A stretch of DNA of 24,851 bases from Bacteroidales bacterium (lineage in GTDB: Bacteria > Bacteroidota > Bacteroidia > Bacteroidales > JAGOPY01). The stretch is from positions 1 to 24,851 of the forward strand of contig DAOWEV010000146.1 in NCBI GenBank assembly GCA_030638325.1, read 5' to 3'. Positions 7,953-15,132 of the stretch are shown in pieces (the first letter of the stretch is position 1; each line of letters opens with the position of its first letter). The position numbers and the translations under genes were made by a program. The notes under the pieces are model-generated. The model was not told where the DNA came from and made no database searches. It saw only the letters and a list, made by a program, of their open reading frames with translations.

Positions 7953-8522
7953 TCATCGATAGATGTAGTCCACTCCGAACATTTCTATGAATTCCCTGAA
8001 CCTGAGGACTTTCTCTTCACCAAAGGGGGATAGTTTCTTTAGAATTTTCTGAACAGGTTTAGGGGTAGTCAGCTCTTTTGCAGACTTCGAAAAGAACTTA
8101 TCGGCATAGCAAATGATCTTCTCTTCAATGCTTTGCGGGCACATATCGCGGTGGGGTAAAGGCAGCCGGTGTTGCAGGATGTCCTCCAGGGTGATGCCGG
8201 TGCCAATATGCCTTTCGCAGATGGGGGCGATGTTTGGCAGCCCTTCTTTTTCCAGTAACTCCCGCCCCAGGTAACCATGACAGATATAAGGATGTTTGCC
8301 ATAACAGCCAATCTGTGGTGCATTGGTCATGAAAATACCGATGTCATGCAACATAGATGCCGTCTCAATATACTCAACATCGGCATTCAAATGAGGGTTC
8401 TTTGCCGCAATCTTTAACGCCAGCTCAGTAACTGTTTTGCAATGTGTAAAATAATACCGAAACCGTTTAGAATCAATAGGGTAGTATTTCTCGATTATTA
8501 TATTATATCTTTTATTAGCCAC
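7953..8522 (-). CDS. HD-domain phosphohydrolase
   Basis: 189 residues, soluble. The HD superfamily metal-site pattern is visible: His27 (YYFTHCKTV), the defining His59-Asp60 pair in SMLHDIGIF, further histidines at 77 and 82 (KHPYICHGYLG), His105 (ICERHIGTG), and a late aspartate in CYADKFFSK. Proteins of this layout hydrolyse nucleotides or phosphate esters. The position of GKHPYICHG suggests a relative of the uncharacterised HDIG proteins of Bacteroidota rather than a RelA/SpoT or dGTPase enzyme. The substrate is unknown. The gene converges with the hydrolase at 6988-7923. Upstream, a 44-bp spacer filled with repeats separates it from the amidohydrolase gene on the same strand, so cotranscription is possible. 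Confidence 0.88.
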   Translation of the reverse strand: MANKRYNIIIEKYYPIDSKRFRYYFTHCKTVTELALKIAAKNPHLNADVEYIETASMLHDIGIFMTNAPQIGCYGKHPYICHGYLGRELLEKEGLPNIAPICERHIGTGITLEDILQHRLPLPHRDMCPQSIEEKIICYADKFFSKSAKELTTPKPVQKILKKLSPFGEEKVLRFREFIEMFGVDYIYR

Positions 8523-8541
8523 AGATTGCTCAGATTTTCAC

Positions 8542-8584
8542 ATCCTTCCATTTTTCCACCATTCCATCATTCCATTCTTCCATT
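8542..8584. repeat. TTCCATCA/TTCCATTC octamer array overlapping a stop codon
   Basis: Degenerate units of TTCCATCA, TTCCATTC and TTCCACCA. The array covers the last codons and stop of the amidohydrolase gene, so the residues NGRME are encoded by repeat sequence. The same unit family forms the array at 21654-21747. Confidence 0.8.
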
Positions 8585-10216
8585 TTCAAACACCGGTTCT
8601 CCTGCGAGAAAGGTTTTCCACACCTGAACACCTGAAATCTCATTCTCCGGCACCTTCATAATATCTTCCTGAAGGATCACGAAATCAGCCAGTTTACCTG
8701 GTTCAATGCTACCTTTCTCGGTTTCTTCAAAGCTTCCCCTTGCGGCCCAGATGGTCATGGACTTCAGGGCTTCTTCCCTGGTCAGGGCATTTTCTATCTG
8801 GAAGCCATCTTCCGGCCACCCTTTCAGGTCCTTGCGTGCTACGGCAGCATAGAAAGTATAAACCGGATAGATGTTCTCGACAGGGAAGTCGGTGCCATTC
8901 ACAAGCCAGCCATTTTGTTGCAACAACTCCTGATAAGCATAGGCCCCCCGGATACGCTCCGGCCCCAGCCTTTCACCAGCCCAGTACATATCGGAAGTGG
9001 CATGTGTACTTTGTATTGAAGGGATGATGGAGTACCTCGCAAACAACTGAAAATCATCAGGGTGGATGACCTGGGCATGTTCTATCCGCCACCTTCGGTC
9101 GTTCTTGCCCTTCAGCACTTCGCCATAAAGATGCAGCATCATCCGGTTGGCTGAGTCCCCGATACAATGCGTATTGACCTGGTAGTTTAGCTCATAAGCT
9201 CTTTTCAGGATATCTCTGTAATAGTCCTGTTTATGCATAAGCAAGCCGTCATTTCCAGGGTCATCAGCATAAGGCTCCAGCATCAGTGCCCCGCGTGATC
9301 CCAGGGCTCCGTCAGCAAAAAGCTTAACAGCATTGACATGCAACCTGCCGGTTTTATAGTGCCCCTTTTCCAAAAAGTGACAAAAGTTCTCCTCATTGGG
9401 ACTGATCATCGCATTTATGCGTATCTTCAGGTCCCCCGCCTGATGCAGGGAATCAATCGTTTGTATCACCTCGAAGGACAGCCCGGCGTCAACTACAGAA
9501 GTAAGGCCGGCGGCGAAGCAGTTGTCTTGTGCAACCAACAATGCTTTTTTCATCTGCTCCGGGCCAGGCTTCGGGATGGCATTTTTCATGCTATCGGCTG
9601 CATTATCGATCAGGATACCGGTCAGCCTGCCCTTCTCCTGGAATATTTTCCCTCCTTCTATCTCTCTATTCACAGTTATGCCTGCTTTTTCAAGTGCGAT
9701 ACTATTGGCCAGCACAGCATGCCCGTCAATACGTGTCAGCACAACGGGTGTTTCAGGGAACAACTCGTCCAGTATGTTATTATGAGGATATTCTTTTATC
9801 TCCCAGTCGTTCTGATCCCAGCCCCTGCCGATGATCCAGGCACCGGGGTTTTCCTTGTGATATTGTTCTAATATCCTTAGAATTTCCTCAAAGGAGGCCG
9901 TGCCAGTAAGATCCGCATTGCGCACCAGGCCAAGGCCGTAGCCATAAAAATGGCAATGCCCGTCAATAAACCCCGGGTAAACCGGCCGTCCTTCGGCATC
10001 AATCATACGGGAAGCAATATATTTTCCAGTAATTGCAGCATCGGTGCCCGTCGCAAGGATCTTTCCATTCTGAACCGCAAAGCTCGTAGTTGTAGTGAAG
10101 TCTTCATCCAGCGTATAAACCCGGGCATTGTATATGATCAGGTCTGCCTCTGTTTTTTGATTACAGGAATTCATCATAAGGGCAACGATTATAACAGTCC
10201 AGAATGGGGTTTTCAT
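8567..10216 (-). CDS. Lipoprotein amidohydrolase (Amidohydro_3 / YtcJ-like)
   Basis: 549 residues. A lipoprotein signal ends at LMMNSC (Cys18), so the enzyme is predicted to be membrane-anchored in the periplasm or outer membrane. Metal-dependent amidohydrolase motifs are complete: His87 and His89 in DGHCHF, Lys298 in NAVKLFADGALGSRG, His350 in NTHCIGD, His380 in IEHAQ and Asp443 in GTDFPV. The family has a composite beta-sandwich formed by both ends (start LIIYNARVYTLD, end GKLADFVILQED). Substrates are N-substituted amides or cyclic amides and cannot be deduced here. The last five residues and the stop codon lie in a tandem repeat, so the exact C-terminus may have been set by repeat growth. 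A candidate -7 box is at 10257-10264. Confidence 0.92.
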   Translation of the reverse strand: MKTPFWTVIIVALMMNSCNQKTEADLIIYNARVYTLDEDFTTTTSFAVQNGKILATGTDAAITGKYIASRMIDAEGRPVYPGFIDGHCHFYGYGLGLVRNADLTGTASFEEILRILEQYHKENPGAWIIGRGWDQNDWEIKEYPHNNILDELFPETPVVLTRIDGHAVLANSIALEKAGITVNREIEGGKIFQEKGRLTGILIDNAADSMKNAIPKPGPEQMKKALLVAQDNCFAAGLTSVVDAGLSFEVIQTIDSLHQAGDLKIRINAMISPNEENFCHFLEKGHYKTGRLHVNAVKLFADGALGSRGALMLEPYADDPGNDGLLMHKQDYYRDILKRAYELNYQVNTHCIGDSANRMMLHLYGEVLKGKNDRRWRIEHAQVIHPDDFQLFARYSIIPSIQSTHATSDMYWAGERLGPERIRGAYAYQELLQQNGWLVNGTDFPVENIYPVYTFYAAVARKDLKGWPEDGFQIENALTREEALKSMTIWAARGSFEETEKGSIEPGKLADFVILQEDIMKVPENEISGVQVWKTFLAGEPVFENGRME

Positions 10217-10256
10217 CTTCAGTTATTGATTTTGCTATTCATTAATTTTCCAATTC

Positions 10257-10264
10257 CAAAATTA
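10257..10264 (-). promoter_or_regulatory. Candidate -7 box of the amidohydrolase gene
   Basis: TAATTTTG on the minus strand, with about 34 nt of leader expected. No TTTG at -33, so moderate. Confidence 0.45.
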
Positions 10265-10371
10265 GTTATAAATCGGGATTTAGAAGCTATTTGGAGTTAT
10301 TCTTTGTTAACTGGCAAAGGTTGCGCCGGGATGTGGTATCACTGAAAGATCGTAATCAATTAGCTGCATTC

Positions 10372-10400
10372 TGCCAAATCATACTTGGCACGATTTGGCA
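10372..10400. other. Perfect 9-bp inverted repeat upstream of ndk
   Basis: TGCCAAATC, an 11-base loop, then GATTTGGCA. The loop contains a further TTGGCA, so three TGCCAA/TTGGCA half-sites occur in 29 bp. It lies in a 416-bp gene-free stretch and could be an operator or the first stem of a small RNA. Confidence 0.45.
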
Positions 10401-10518
10401 TGTTTTCTCAAAATTCTTGTTGTAATTCAATTTTCTATTTGTCGCATATTTTATTAGAGTACAGTGATTTATGAAGGTTTTGTTGGTTGCGACTATTTAG
10501 AATGATTCTAATTATGGG

Positions 10519-10553
10519 ACTCCATCCTAACGATAGGATGGAGTTCCTTTTTT
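10519..10553 (+). terminator. Strong intrinsic terminator without an obvious upstream gene
   Basis: ACTCCATCCTA and TAGGATGGAGT form a perfect 11-bp stem with the four-base loop ACGA, followed by TCCTTTTTTC. On the plus strand this is a textbook rho-independent terminator. No coding frame ends before it (10217-10518), which points to a small RNA or an insulator ahead of ndk. Confidence 0.75.
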
Positions 10554-10571
10554 CACTTCACCGCACCTTTT

Positions 10572-10604
10572 TTTGCTCAAGTTATCAATGAATTACTACT
10601 TTTG
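10572..10604 (+). promoter_or_regulatory. ndk promoter
   Basis: TTTG (10572-10575), 21 bases, TACTTTTG (10597-10604). It fits the Bacteroidota consensus. The expected start near 10611 gives a leader of about 23 nt. Confidence 0.7.
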
Positions 10605-10633
10605 CATCTCGAAAAATTAAAAATCTTAATACT

Positions 10634-11053
10634 ATGGCAGGGAAAATAACACTCACAATGATTAAACCGGAGGCTGTCAGGAAAGGCCATATCGGCGCTA
10701 TTCTGGCAATGCTAAGCGAAGGCGGTTTCAGGATTGTGGCTATGAAATACATGAAATTAAGTCGTGAAACGGCAGAAAAGTTCTATGAAGTCCATAAAGA
10801 AAAGCCGTTTTATAATGATTTGACAGAGTTTATGTCTTCAGGTCCCATAGTAGCAGCCATTCTGGAAAAAGAAAATGCCATTGAAGCATACAGGGGGTTC
10901 ATTGGGACTACCAACCCGGCTGATGCTGCAAAAGGCACTGTTCGGAACTTGTTTGGCTCCAACATCCAGGAAAATGCCGTTCATGGCTCAGATTCTGATG
11001 AAAATGCCCTTGTAGAAGCGGGTTTCTTCTTCTCGGAGCTGGAACGGTATTGA
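10634..11053 (+). CDS. ndk: Nucleoside diphosphate kinase
   Basis: 139 residues, full length. It transfers the gamma phosphate from ATP to nucleoside diphosphates through a phosphohistidine and keeps NTP and dNTP pools balanced. Visible family features: start ITLTMIKPEAV with Lys11, the FYEVHKEKPFYNDL segment, and the active-site signature NAVHGSD with His117. It ends in ELERY. It has its own promoter and a strong upstream terminator isolates it from anything to the left. The TGA stop merges directly into a TGATTAACG repeat array. Confidence 0.98.
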   Translation: MAGKITLTMIKPEAVRKGHIGAILAMLSEGGFRIVAMKYMKLSRETAEKFYEVHKEKPFYNDLTEFMSSGPIVAAILEKENAIEAYRGFIGTTNPADAAKGTVRNLFGSNIQENAVHGSDSDENALVEAGFFFSELERY

Positions 11054-11243
11054 TTAACGATTTGAGATTAACGATTAACGATTTCAGATTTTTTTTCACA
11101 CTATCGTTAATCTTCAATCTACAAACTTTAATCATTTTCTCTTCTACGCTAAAGTCAATCAACTTGTCTTCAAGTTCTTTTTTTCATAATGCTAATTAAA
11201 CCATAAATCTTAAATCGTTAATCTACAATCGTTAATCGTTAAT
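11051..11243. repeat. Inverted pair of ATTAACG heptamer arrays after ndk
   Basis: GATTAACGATT units begin at the ndk stop (11051-11084). Their reverse complement ATCGTTAATCT appears at 11103-11113 and again as ATCGTTAATC units at 11213-11243. AGATTAACGAT (11065-11075) and ATCGTTAATCT (11103-11113) are exact complements. The stretch 11054-11423 holds this, a weak terminator and a GC-rich block, but no gene. Confidence 0.8.
11161..11184 (+). terminator. Possible ndk terminator
   Basis: AACTTG-TCTT-CAAGTT hairpin followed by C and seven T. The stem has only two G-C pairs, but the U-tract is good. Confidence 0.45.
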
Positions 11244-11308
11244 CAATGTGATTGCAGCCTTGTGCTGCGTTAAGAATTTACATCTTTAATTAACTGATAG
11301 TAAAAAAT

Positions 11309-11350
11309 CCCCGCCCATCTGCGTGTCGCCGAAGCTTTAGCGGAGGCACA
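11309..11350. repeat. GC-rich intergenic block, possible dispersed repeat
   Basis: CGCCGAAGCTTTAGCGGAGG stands out from its AT-rich surroundings and resembles extragenic repeats of Bacteroidales. It is a single copy here, so the call rests on appearance. Confidence 0.3.
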
Positions 11351-11423
11351 AGGACGTGGTTTCTCACAGTGAAATAAGACAACCGAAGGTAAAAGTACTG
11401 GTCAGTATGCCTGTATCGCCCGT

Positions 11424-11849
11424 TTACCTGGGAGAGTACTCCCGGAAAGATCCGTCTTTATAAAATACGACTATTTTCTCTACAGCTGCAGTTTGATTGT
11501 CGGGAGAGACTGATCTCTTCGTTGTTTTCCGGTTATCTGTGAATAACTCCTCATCAATAATTCCATCGCTCCCGGAAGTTATAGATTGGACAGGTTTTTC
11601 TTTTTTGTCAGGAGGATTGTTATCATTTATGGGTTCAGGCGCCGGGGTCATATTTCCTCTCCCGGATACCAGCCACCCGGCATCAATATCAGGAAATGCA
11701 ATAAGTACTTTTTGAATAAAATCCAGGCTCGGCTTATTCCTGCCCGACATAATGTGAGAAACACTCGAGCGTTGCACCCCAATCTTATCAGCAAACTGGG
11801 ATGCCGTATATTTTTTCTGCCTTAATATTTTATGTATCCTGTCGATCAT
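11424..11849 (-). CDS. XRE-family helix-turn-helix transcriptional regulator
   Basis: 141 residues. Residues 1-63 form a Cro/CI-type HTH (RIHKILRQKKYTASQFADKI, then SSVSHIMSGRNKPSLDFIQK), with a recognition helix around QRSSVSHIMSGR. Residues about 70-120 are a low-complexity, charged linker. The tail VEKIVVFYKDGSFREYSP is a short conserved C-terminus seen with this regulator type in Bacteroidota. No S24 peptidase or ligand domain is present. The ATG at 11849 is preferred over a frame reaching 11894, because the extra 15 residues overlap the operator/promoter. Upstream, TTACA-type operators overlap two TACATTTG -7 boxes, so negative autoregulation is the likely mode. No phage or plasmid genes are next to it. 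Confidence 0.88.
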   Translation of the reverse strand: MIDRIHKILRQKKYTASQFADKIGVQRSSVSHIMSGRNKPSLDFIQKVLIAFPDIDAGWLVSGRGNMTPAPEPINDNNPPDKKEKPVQSITSGSDGIIDEELFTDNRKTTKRSVSPDNQTAAVEKIVVFYKDGSFREYSPR

Positions 11850-11856
11850 AATCCGT

Positions 11857-11938
11857 TTACAAATGTAACATAAATATTGTTTACAATTGAACACGATTCA
11901 TGTTACAAATGTAAATTCAATAATTTGTTTACAATGTT
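11857..11938 (-). promoter_or_regulatory. Operator array and overlapping promoters of the XRE regulator gene
   Basis: Four sites at near-regular spacing (starts 11857, 11881, 11903, 11929). Two are exact TTACAAATGTAA inverted repeats (11857-11868, 11903-11914). Two are degenerate (TTACAATTGAAC and TTACAATGTT). On the minus strand each exact site contains TACATTTG, a perfect TAnnTTTG box (11860-11867 and 11906-11913), so regulator binding would cover the -7 element. The proximal box would give an almost leaderless mRNA. Confidence 0.7.
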
Positions 11939-12080
11939 CAACTAAAATCACATAACAGATTGTATATCAATGCTTATTTTCATTTTACGGAGAGAAAAAG
12001 GGATCTGAGTAATAATTTAAATATTTACTTCAAATAAACGACATTACCCACTGACAATGAGGCACATTCAAATATTTAAT

Positions 12081-12092
12081 TTACATTTGTAC
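12081..12092. promoter_or_regulatory. Outlying fifth operator-like site
   Basis: TTACATTTGTAC, 11 of 12 bases identical to the reverse complement of the exact upstream sites. It lies about 150 bp further out. On the plus strand it contains TACATTTG facing the 3' end of the protease gene. The rest of 11939-12203 is AT-rich with no gene. Confidence 0.5.
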
Positions 12093-12203
12093 AACACCTG
12101 ATATTTTTATTGATTTTTTACCTGTAAGGAATAAAAACGCAGAGGTTCTCACAAAAAAATTCACCTGAGAGATGACATCTTTTTTAAAGATTCATTCAAA
12201 GGG

Positions 12204-13874
12204 TTATAACTTTACCACCTTTTTCACTGCGTATTTATCATCAATCCGGATCTTTAAAAAGTAAATACCTGCCGGGAGATATTCAAGATTAACAGAAGAA
12301 GTTTTTGTCAGGTCTAACTCTTCTTCCGATACGATCTTACCCGTGAGGTCTGTCACCTCTGCCCTACCCTGCCGGTGTTCTTTATCATCAGAAATGACAT
12401 TAAAGTAGAGCCTGTCCTTAAACGGCACAGGATAAATTTCGATATCTAGATCAACCAGGGTAAAGCTTTCAACAACAGTCAGTATATTATTGGCCATCAC
12501 ATAATCAGGAATCCCATATCCCAGGAGATCGTCAGGGTCTTCAGACTGACTGGCACTTTGTTCAATGGCGCTGAGTATCTCCATATTGTTCATTTCCGGA
12601 TTAGCCTGCCAGAGGCATGCCACCATACCGGCTGTTATAGGGGATGAAAAGGAGGTCCCGCCAGTATAGGTAAACCATCCTGATGGATCTGCTGCATAGA
12701 CACCGGAACCCTGGGCAACCACATTGGGTTTAATCCTGCCATCAGAGGAAGGCCCGTGAGAGCTGAAGCCTGCATAATTTCCATTGGCATCTACGGCACC
12801 TATACCGAAAACACTGTCACCATCAGAGGGCGCAATAAGATAATACCAGAAACCTGAACCTTCGTTTCCAAGGCTGTTGCAGACTGCCATACCCCTGCTG
12901 GCTGCTATATCTGCACCAATAGTAACCGGGGTAGTGTTTCCGTTCATGTCCGCATAAGTATGATCCTGGGAAGGGTCGTTGAAGACGTAGTATCCCAATG
13001 ATGAATTGATGACATCCACACCGGCGCTGTCGGCAAATTCGGCTGCCGACACCCAGTTATACTCTTCGATAATGTATTCTGACCCGACATCTTCTGACCG
13101 GAGCATCCAGAATGAGGCTTTTGGGGCTGTTCCAATCAGCTGTCCCGGGTAATTACTGCCAATAGTAGAAAGAACCATCGTGCCATGAGAACTCTTGTCA
13201 AAAGCCACTTCTCCCCCATCCACAAGATCCCGTGTACCCAGGATCTGGTTGTTATTCCATAAACTATCAAAAGCCGGATGGATGTCTGCATTGTTAAAAC
13301 CGGCATCGATCACGGCAATGATCATGCCTTGCCCGCGATAGCCCATATCATGCATCAGGTCTCCCTTAAGCATATGTATCTGATTATAACCTTCCCCGTA
13401 GTCAAATGATGTAATACCCTGTCCATCTTTAAAAATGACCGGTGCTGTGCCATTGTAATATTCATGCTCAAAGAAAGGTTTTTTAAAATTTTCCGGGCCA
13501 TCATTATATACAACCGGAGTGGATTTTAAAACATTTGCGACATAAGGTAAGGCATTGATGGCAATGACTACTGTGGAATCACCTGTATAAATTGTAACAC
13601 CATTTAACCACTTTGTCGGATTCAGGACCGCAGCACCGGCATCCGTTACTCCCTGGAGGTAGGCAGGGTTCACAGGCAGGTCCTTTTCATCTATAGCAAT
13701 ACCCTGCCTGATCCGTCTGTCGATGGCACGCTGTGACAAATAGTCTGAAGGATCATCAATCGAATAAGGTGAATTATTCTTATCCGTGAACTGAACATAG
13801 TACTTGTCAGGAGCAACTTGTGAAAAACCGGTCAAAGTTCCGGCGATCAAGAAGGATAGTATTAGTTTTTTCAT
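12204..13874 (-). CDS. Subtilisin-like serine protease (S8) with type IX secretion sorting domain
   Basis: 556 residues. A signal peptide covers 1-18 (FLIAGTLTGFSQ). A propeptide-like region follows (about 20-160, beginning YYVQFTDKNNSPYSI). The catalytic domain has the triad Asp190 (AVIDAGFN), His230 (SSHGTMV) and Ser408 (GTSFSSP), with Asn337 (LGNEG) at the oxyanion position. Residues about 478-556 are a T9SS type A sorting domain (IEIYPVPFKDRLYF, LPAGIYFLKI, KKVVKL). The enzyme is therefore predicted to cross the outer membrane by the Por system and act at the cell surface or outside, as a general peptidase. The best -7 candidate, TACTTTTA about 40 bp upstream, deviates at one fixed base. 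It is a single gene, divergent from trmD. Confidence 0.94.
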   Translation of the reverse strand: MKKLILSFLIAGTLTGFSQVAPDKYYVQFTDKNNSPYSIDDPSDYLSQRAIDRRIRQGIAIDEKDLPVNPAYLQGVTDAGAAVLNPTKWLNGVTIYTGDSTVVIAINALPYVANVLKSTPVVYNDGPENFKKPFFEHEYYNGTAPVIFKDGQGITSFDYGEGYNQIHMLKGDLMHDMGYRGQGMIIAVIDAGFNNADIHPAFDSLWNNNQILGTRDLVDGGEVAFDKSSHGTMVLSTIGSNYPGQLIGTAPKASFWMLRSEDVGSEYIIEEYNWVSAAEFADSAGVDVINSSLGYYVFNDPSQDHTYADMNGNTTPVTIGADIAASRGMAVCNSLGNEGSGFWYYLIAPSDGDSVFGIGAVDANGNYAGFSSHGPSSDGRIKPNVVAQGSGVYAADPSGWFTYTGGTSFSSPITAGMVACLWQANPEMNNMEILSAIEQSASQSEDPDDLLGYGIPDYVMANNILTVVESFTLVDLDIEIYPVPFKDRLYFNVISDDKEHRQGRAEVTDLTGKIVSEEELDLTKTSSVNLEYLPAGIYFLKIRIDDKYAVKKVVKL

Positions 13875-13941
13875 GTTTTATTATTTATCAGGCATTTAAT
13901 TCGTAAAAGTAAGCAGTTTGTTGTCTGTTTTTTGTTGCGTG

Positions 13942-13993
13942 TTACAAGTTGCAGGTTGCAGGTTCTCAACTTGCAACCCGTAGCCTGCAACTG
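13942..13993. repeat. GTTGCAG heptamer array with inverted copy
   Basis: GTTGCAGGTTGCAGG (13949-13963) is followed by CAACTTGCAACC and CCTGCAAC (to 13991), so the array can fold on itself. It occupies the spacer between the divergent protease and trmD genes. Confidence 0.7.
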
Positions 13994-14081
13994 TCAATTA
14001 ATTTCCGGCAAATATAATACTTGTATAGCTTCCAGCGTATTTTGTTTCAACATTCTTGCTAACTTTACCAATTCTTATAAC

Positions 14082-14089
14082 TTATTTTG
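14082..14089 (+). promoter_or_regulatory. Candidate -7 box of trmD, leaderless geometry
   Basis: TTATTTTG differs from TAnnTTTG at one base. Its spacing to the ATG (five bases after the G) is identical to that of the hydrolase promoter at 6976-6983. Confidence 0.4.
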
Positions 14090-14093
14090 TTTT

Positions 14094-14786
14094 ATGCACA
14101 TTGACATAATTACCATATTTCCAGCCATGTTCGAGGGACCTTTCACGCAATCCATCATAAAACGTTCTGTTGAAAAGGGATTGGTGAGCCTGGATATCCA
14201 TGACCTGAGGGATTTCACCAAAAACAAGCACCGGAGTGTCGACGACTACGCATATGGCGGTGGTGCCGGAATGGTTATGATGATAGAGCCCCTGGCTGAT
14301 TGCATAGAAGAGTTGAAAAACAAAAGAGATTATGATGAGATCATTTTCCTGACTCCGGATGGGAACCTGTTGGACCAGGAGATGGCCAACCAGATTTCGA
14401 CCTTGCAGAACATCATATTACTTTGCGGCCATTACAAAGGTATCGATGAGCGGGTACGTGAACATTTCATCACGAGGGAGATATCCATTGGTAATTATGT
14501 TTTATCCGGCGGAGAACTGGCTGCGGCGGTAGTGGTAGATAGCATCGTACGGCTCATCCCGGGGGTGCTTGGAGATGAGACCTCTGCGCTGTCGGATTCT
14601 TTCCAGGATAAGCTGTTATCCCCTCCGGTCTATACCCGCCCCGCTAAATTCAGGGGATGGGAAGTCCCCGACATCCTGCTATCGGGCCATGAGCGCAAAA
14701 TCCATGAATGGCGCATGGAGAAAGCCCTTGAGAGGACAAAGAAAAGACGGCCGGAGCTGCTTGAAGGCAATAACAACCAGAAATAA
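14094..14786 (+). CDS. trmD: tRNA (guanine-N1)-methyltransferase
   Basis: 230 residues, normal for TrmD. It methylates G37 of tRNAs with G36 (Leu, Pro and Arg isoacceptors) using S-adenosylmethionine and prevents +1 frameshifting. The start MHIDIITIFPAMF is characteristic and fixes the ATG at 14094; the upstream extension of the frame is repeat-derived. The trefoil-knot cofactor site is clear: YAYGGGAGMVMM (53-63), LLCGHYKGIDERV (109-121) and SIGNYVLSGGELAA (131-144), with the SDSF segment near 167-170. In many bacteria trmD sits in an rpsP-rimM-trmD-rplS operon. Here rpsP and rimM are not adjacent, and a DUF2235 gene lies between trmD and rplS. Confidence 0.98.
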   Translation: MHIDIITIFPAMFEGPFTQSIIKRSVEKGLVSLDIHDLRDFTKNKHRSVDDYAYGGGAGMVMMIEPLADCIEELKNKRDYDEIIFLTPDGNLLDQEMANQISTLQNIILLCGHYKGIDERVREHFITREISIGNYVLSGGELAAAVVVDSIVRLIPGVLGDETSALSDSFQDKLLSPPVYTRPAKFRGWEVPDILLSGHERKIHEWRMEKALERTKKRRPELLEGNNNQK

Positions 14787-14861
14787 AGGATCCCTGCCTA
14801 AAGGATGGGGCTTTGAGAAAGCATCACATTGGGGTGCATGGAGTGTTTATTACTACAAATT

Positions 14862-15047
14862 CTAAAAACTAAATCCGAAATACTAAACAATACCTAATGT
14901 CCAAAATTCGAATGACCAAACAGCGCTGTATTGCACTCCATTTTGAGTTTGAAATGTAAATGCTTTGTTTGTCCCGATAGCTATCGGGATTGGAACATTT
15001 TGAGTTTTAAATTTGTTTAGGATTTCGATATTAGGATTTAGGGTTTG
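14862..15047. repeat. Inverted AAATCCGAAAT-type repeats around an 18-bp palindrome
   Basis: CTAAATCCGAAATACTAAAC (14868-14887) faces TTTGTTTAGGATTTCG and ATTAGGATTTAG (15012-15041) as an imperfect inverted pair. Between them is the perfect palindrome TCCCGATAGCTATCGGGA (14972-14989). The gap 14787-15132 contains no gene, and no clear promoter for the next gene was found. Confidence 0.65.
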
Positions 15048-15132
15048 AACAAATTATGAAGTCCTCAACGGTATTGCCATAGAAACATGACCATACTAAG
15101 GGGTTTACGAATTACAAAAATACATAAGTCTT

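Noticed and set aside
8740..9871. Several plus-strand reading frames opposite the amidohydrolase gene
   Set aside because: They are shadows of the complete amidohydrolase frame; none shows recognisable protein features.
11850..11894. Longer N-terminus of the XRE regulator
   Set aside because: It would be encoded by the operator and -7 box region, and the HTH domain starts right after the ATG at 11849.
13932..14093. Longer N-terminus of TrmD
   Set aside because: The extra codons come from a heptamer repeat, and the TrmD family begins at MHIDIITIFP.
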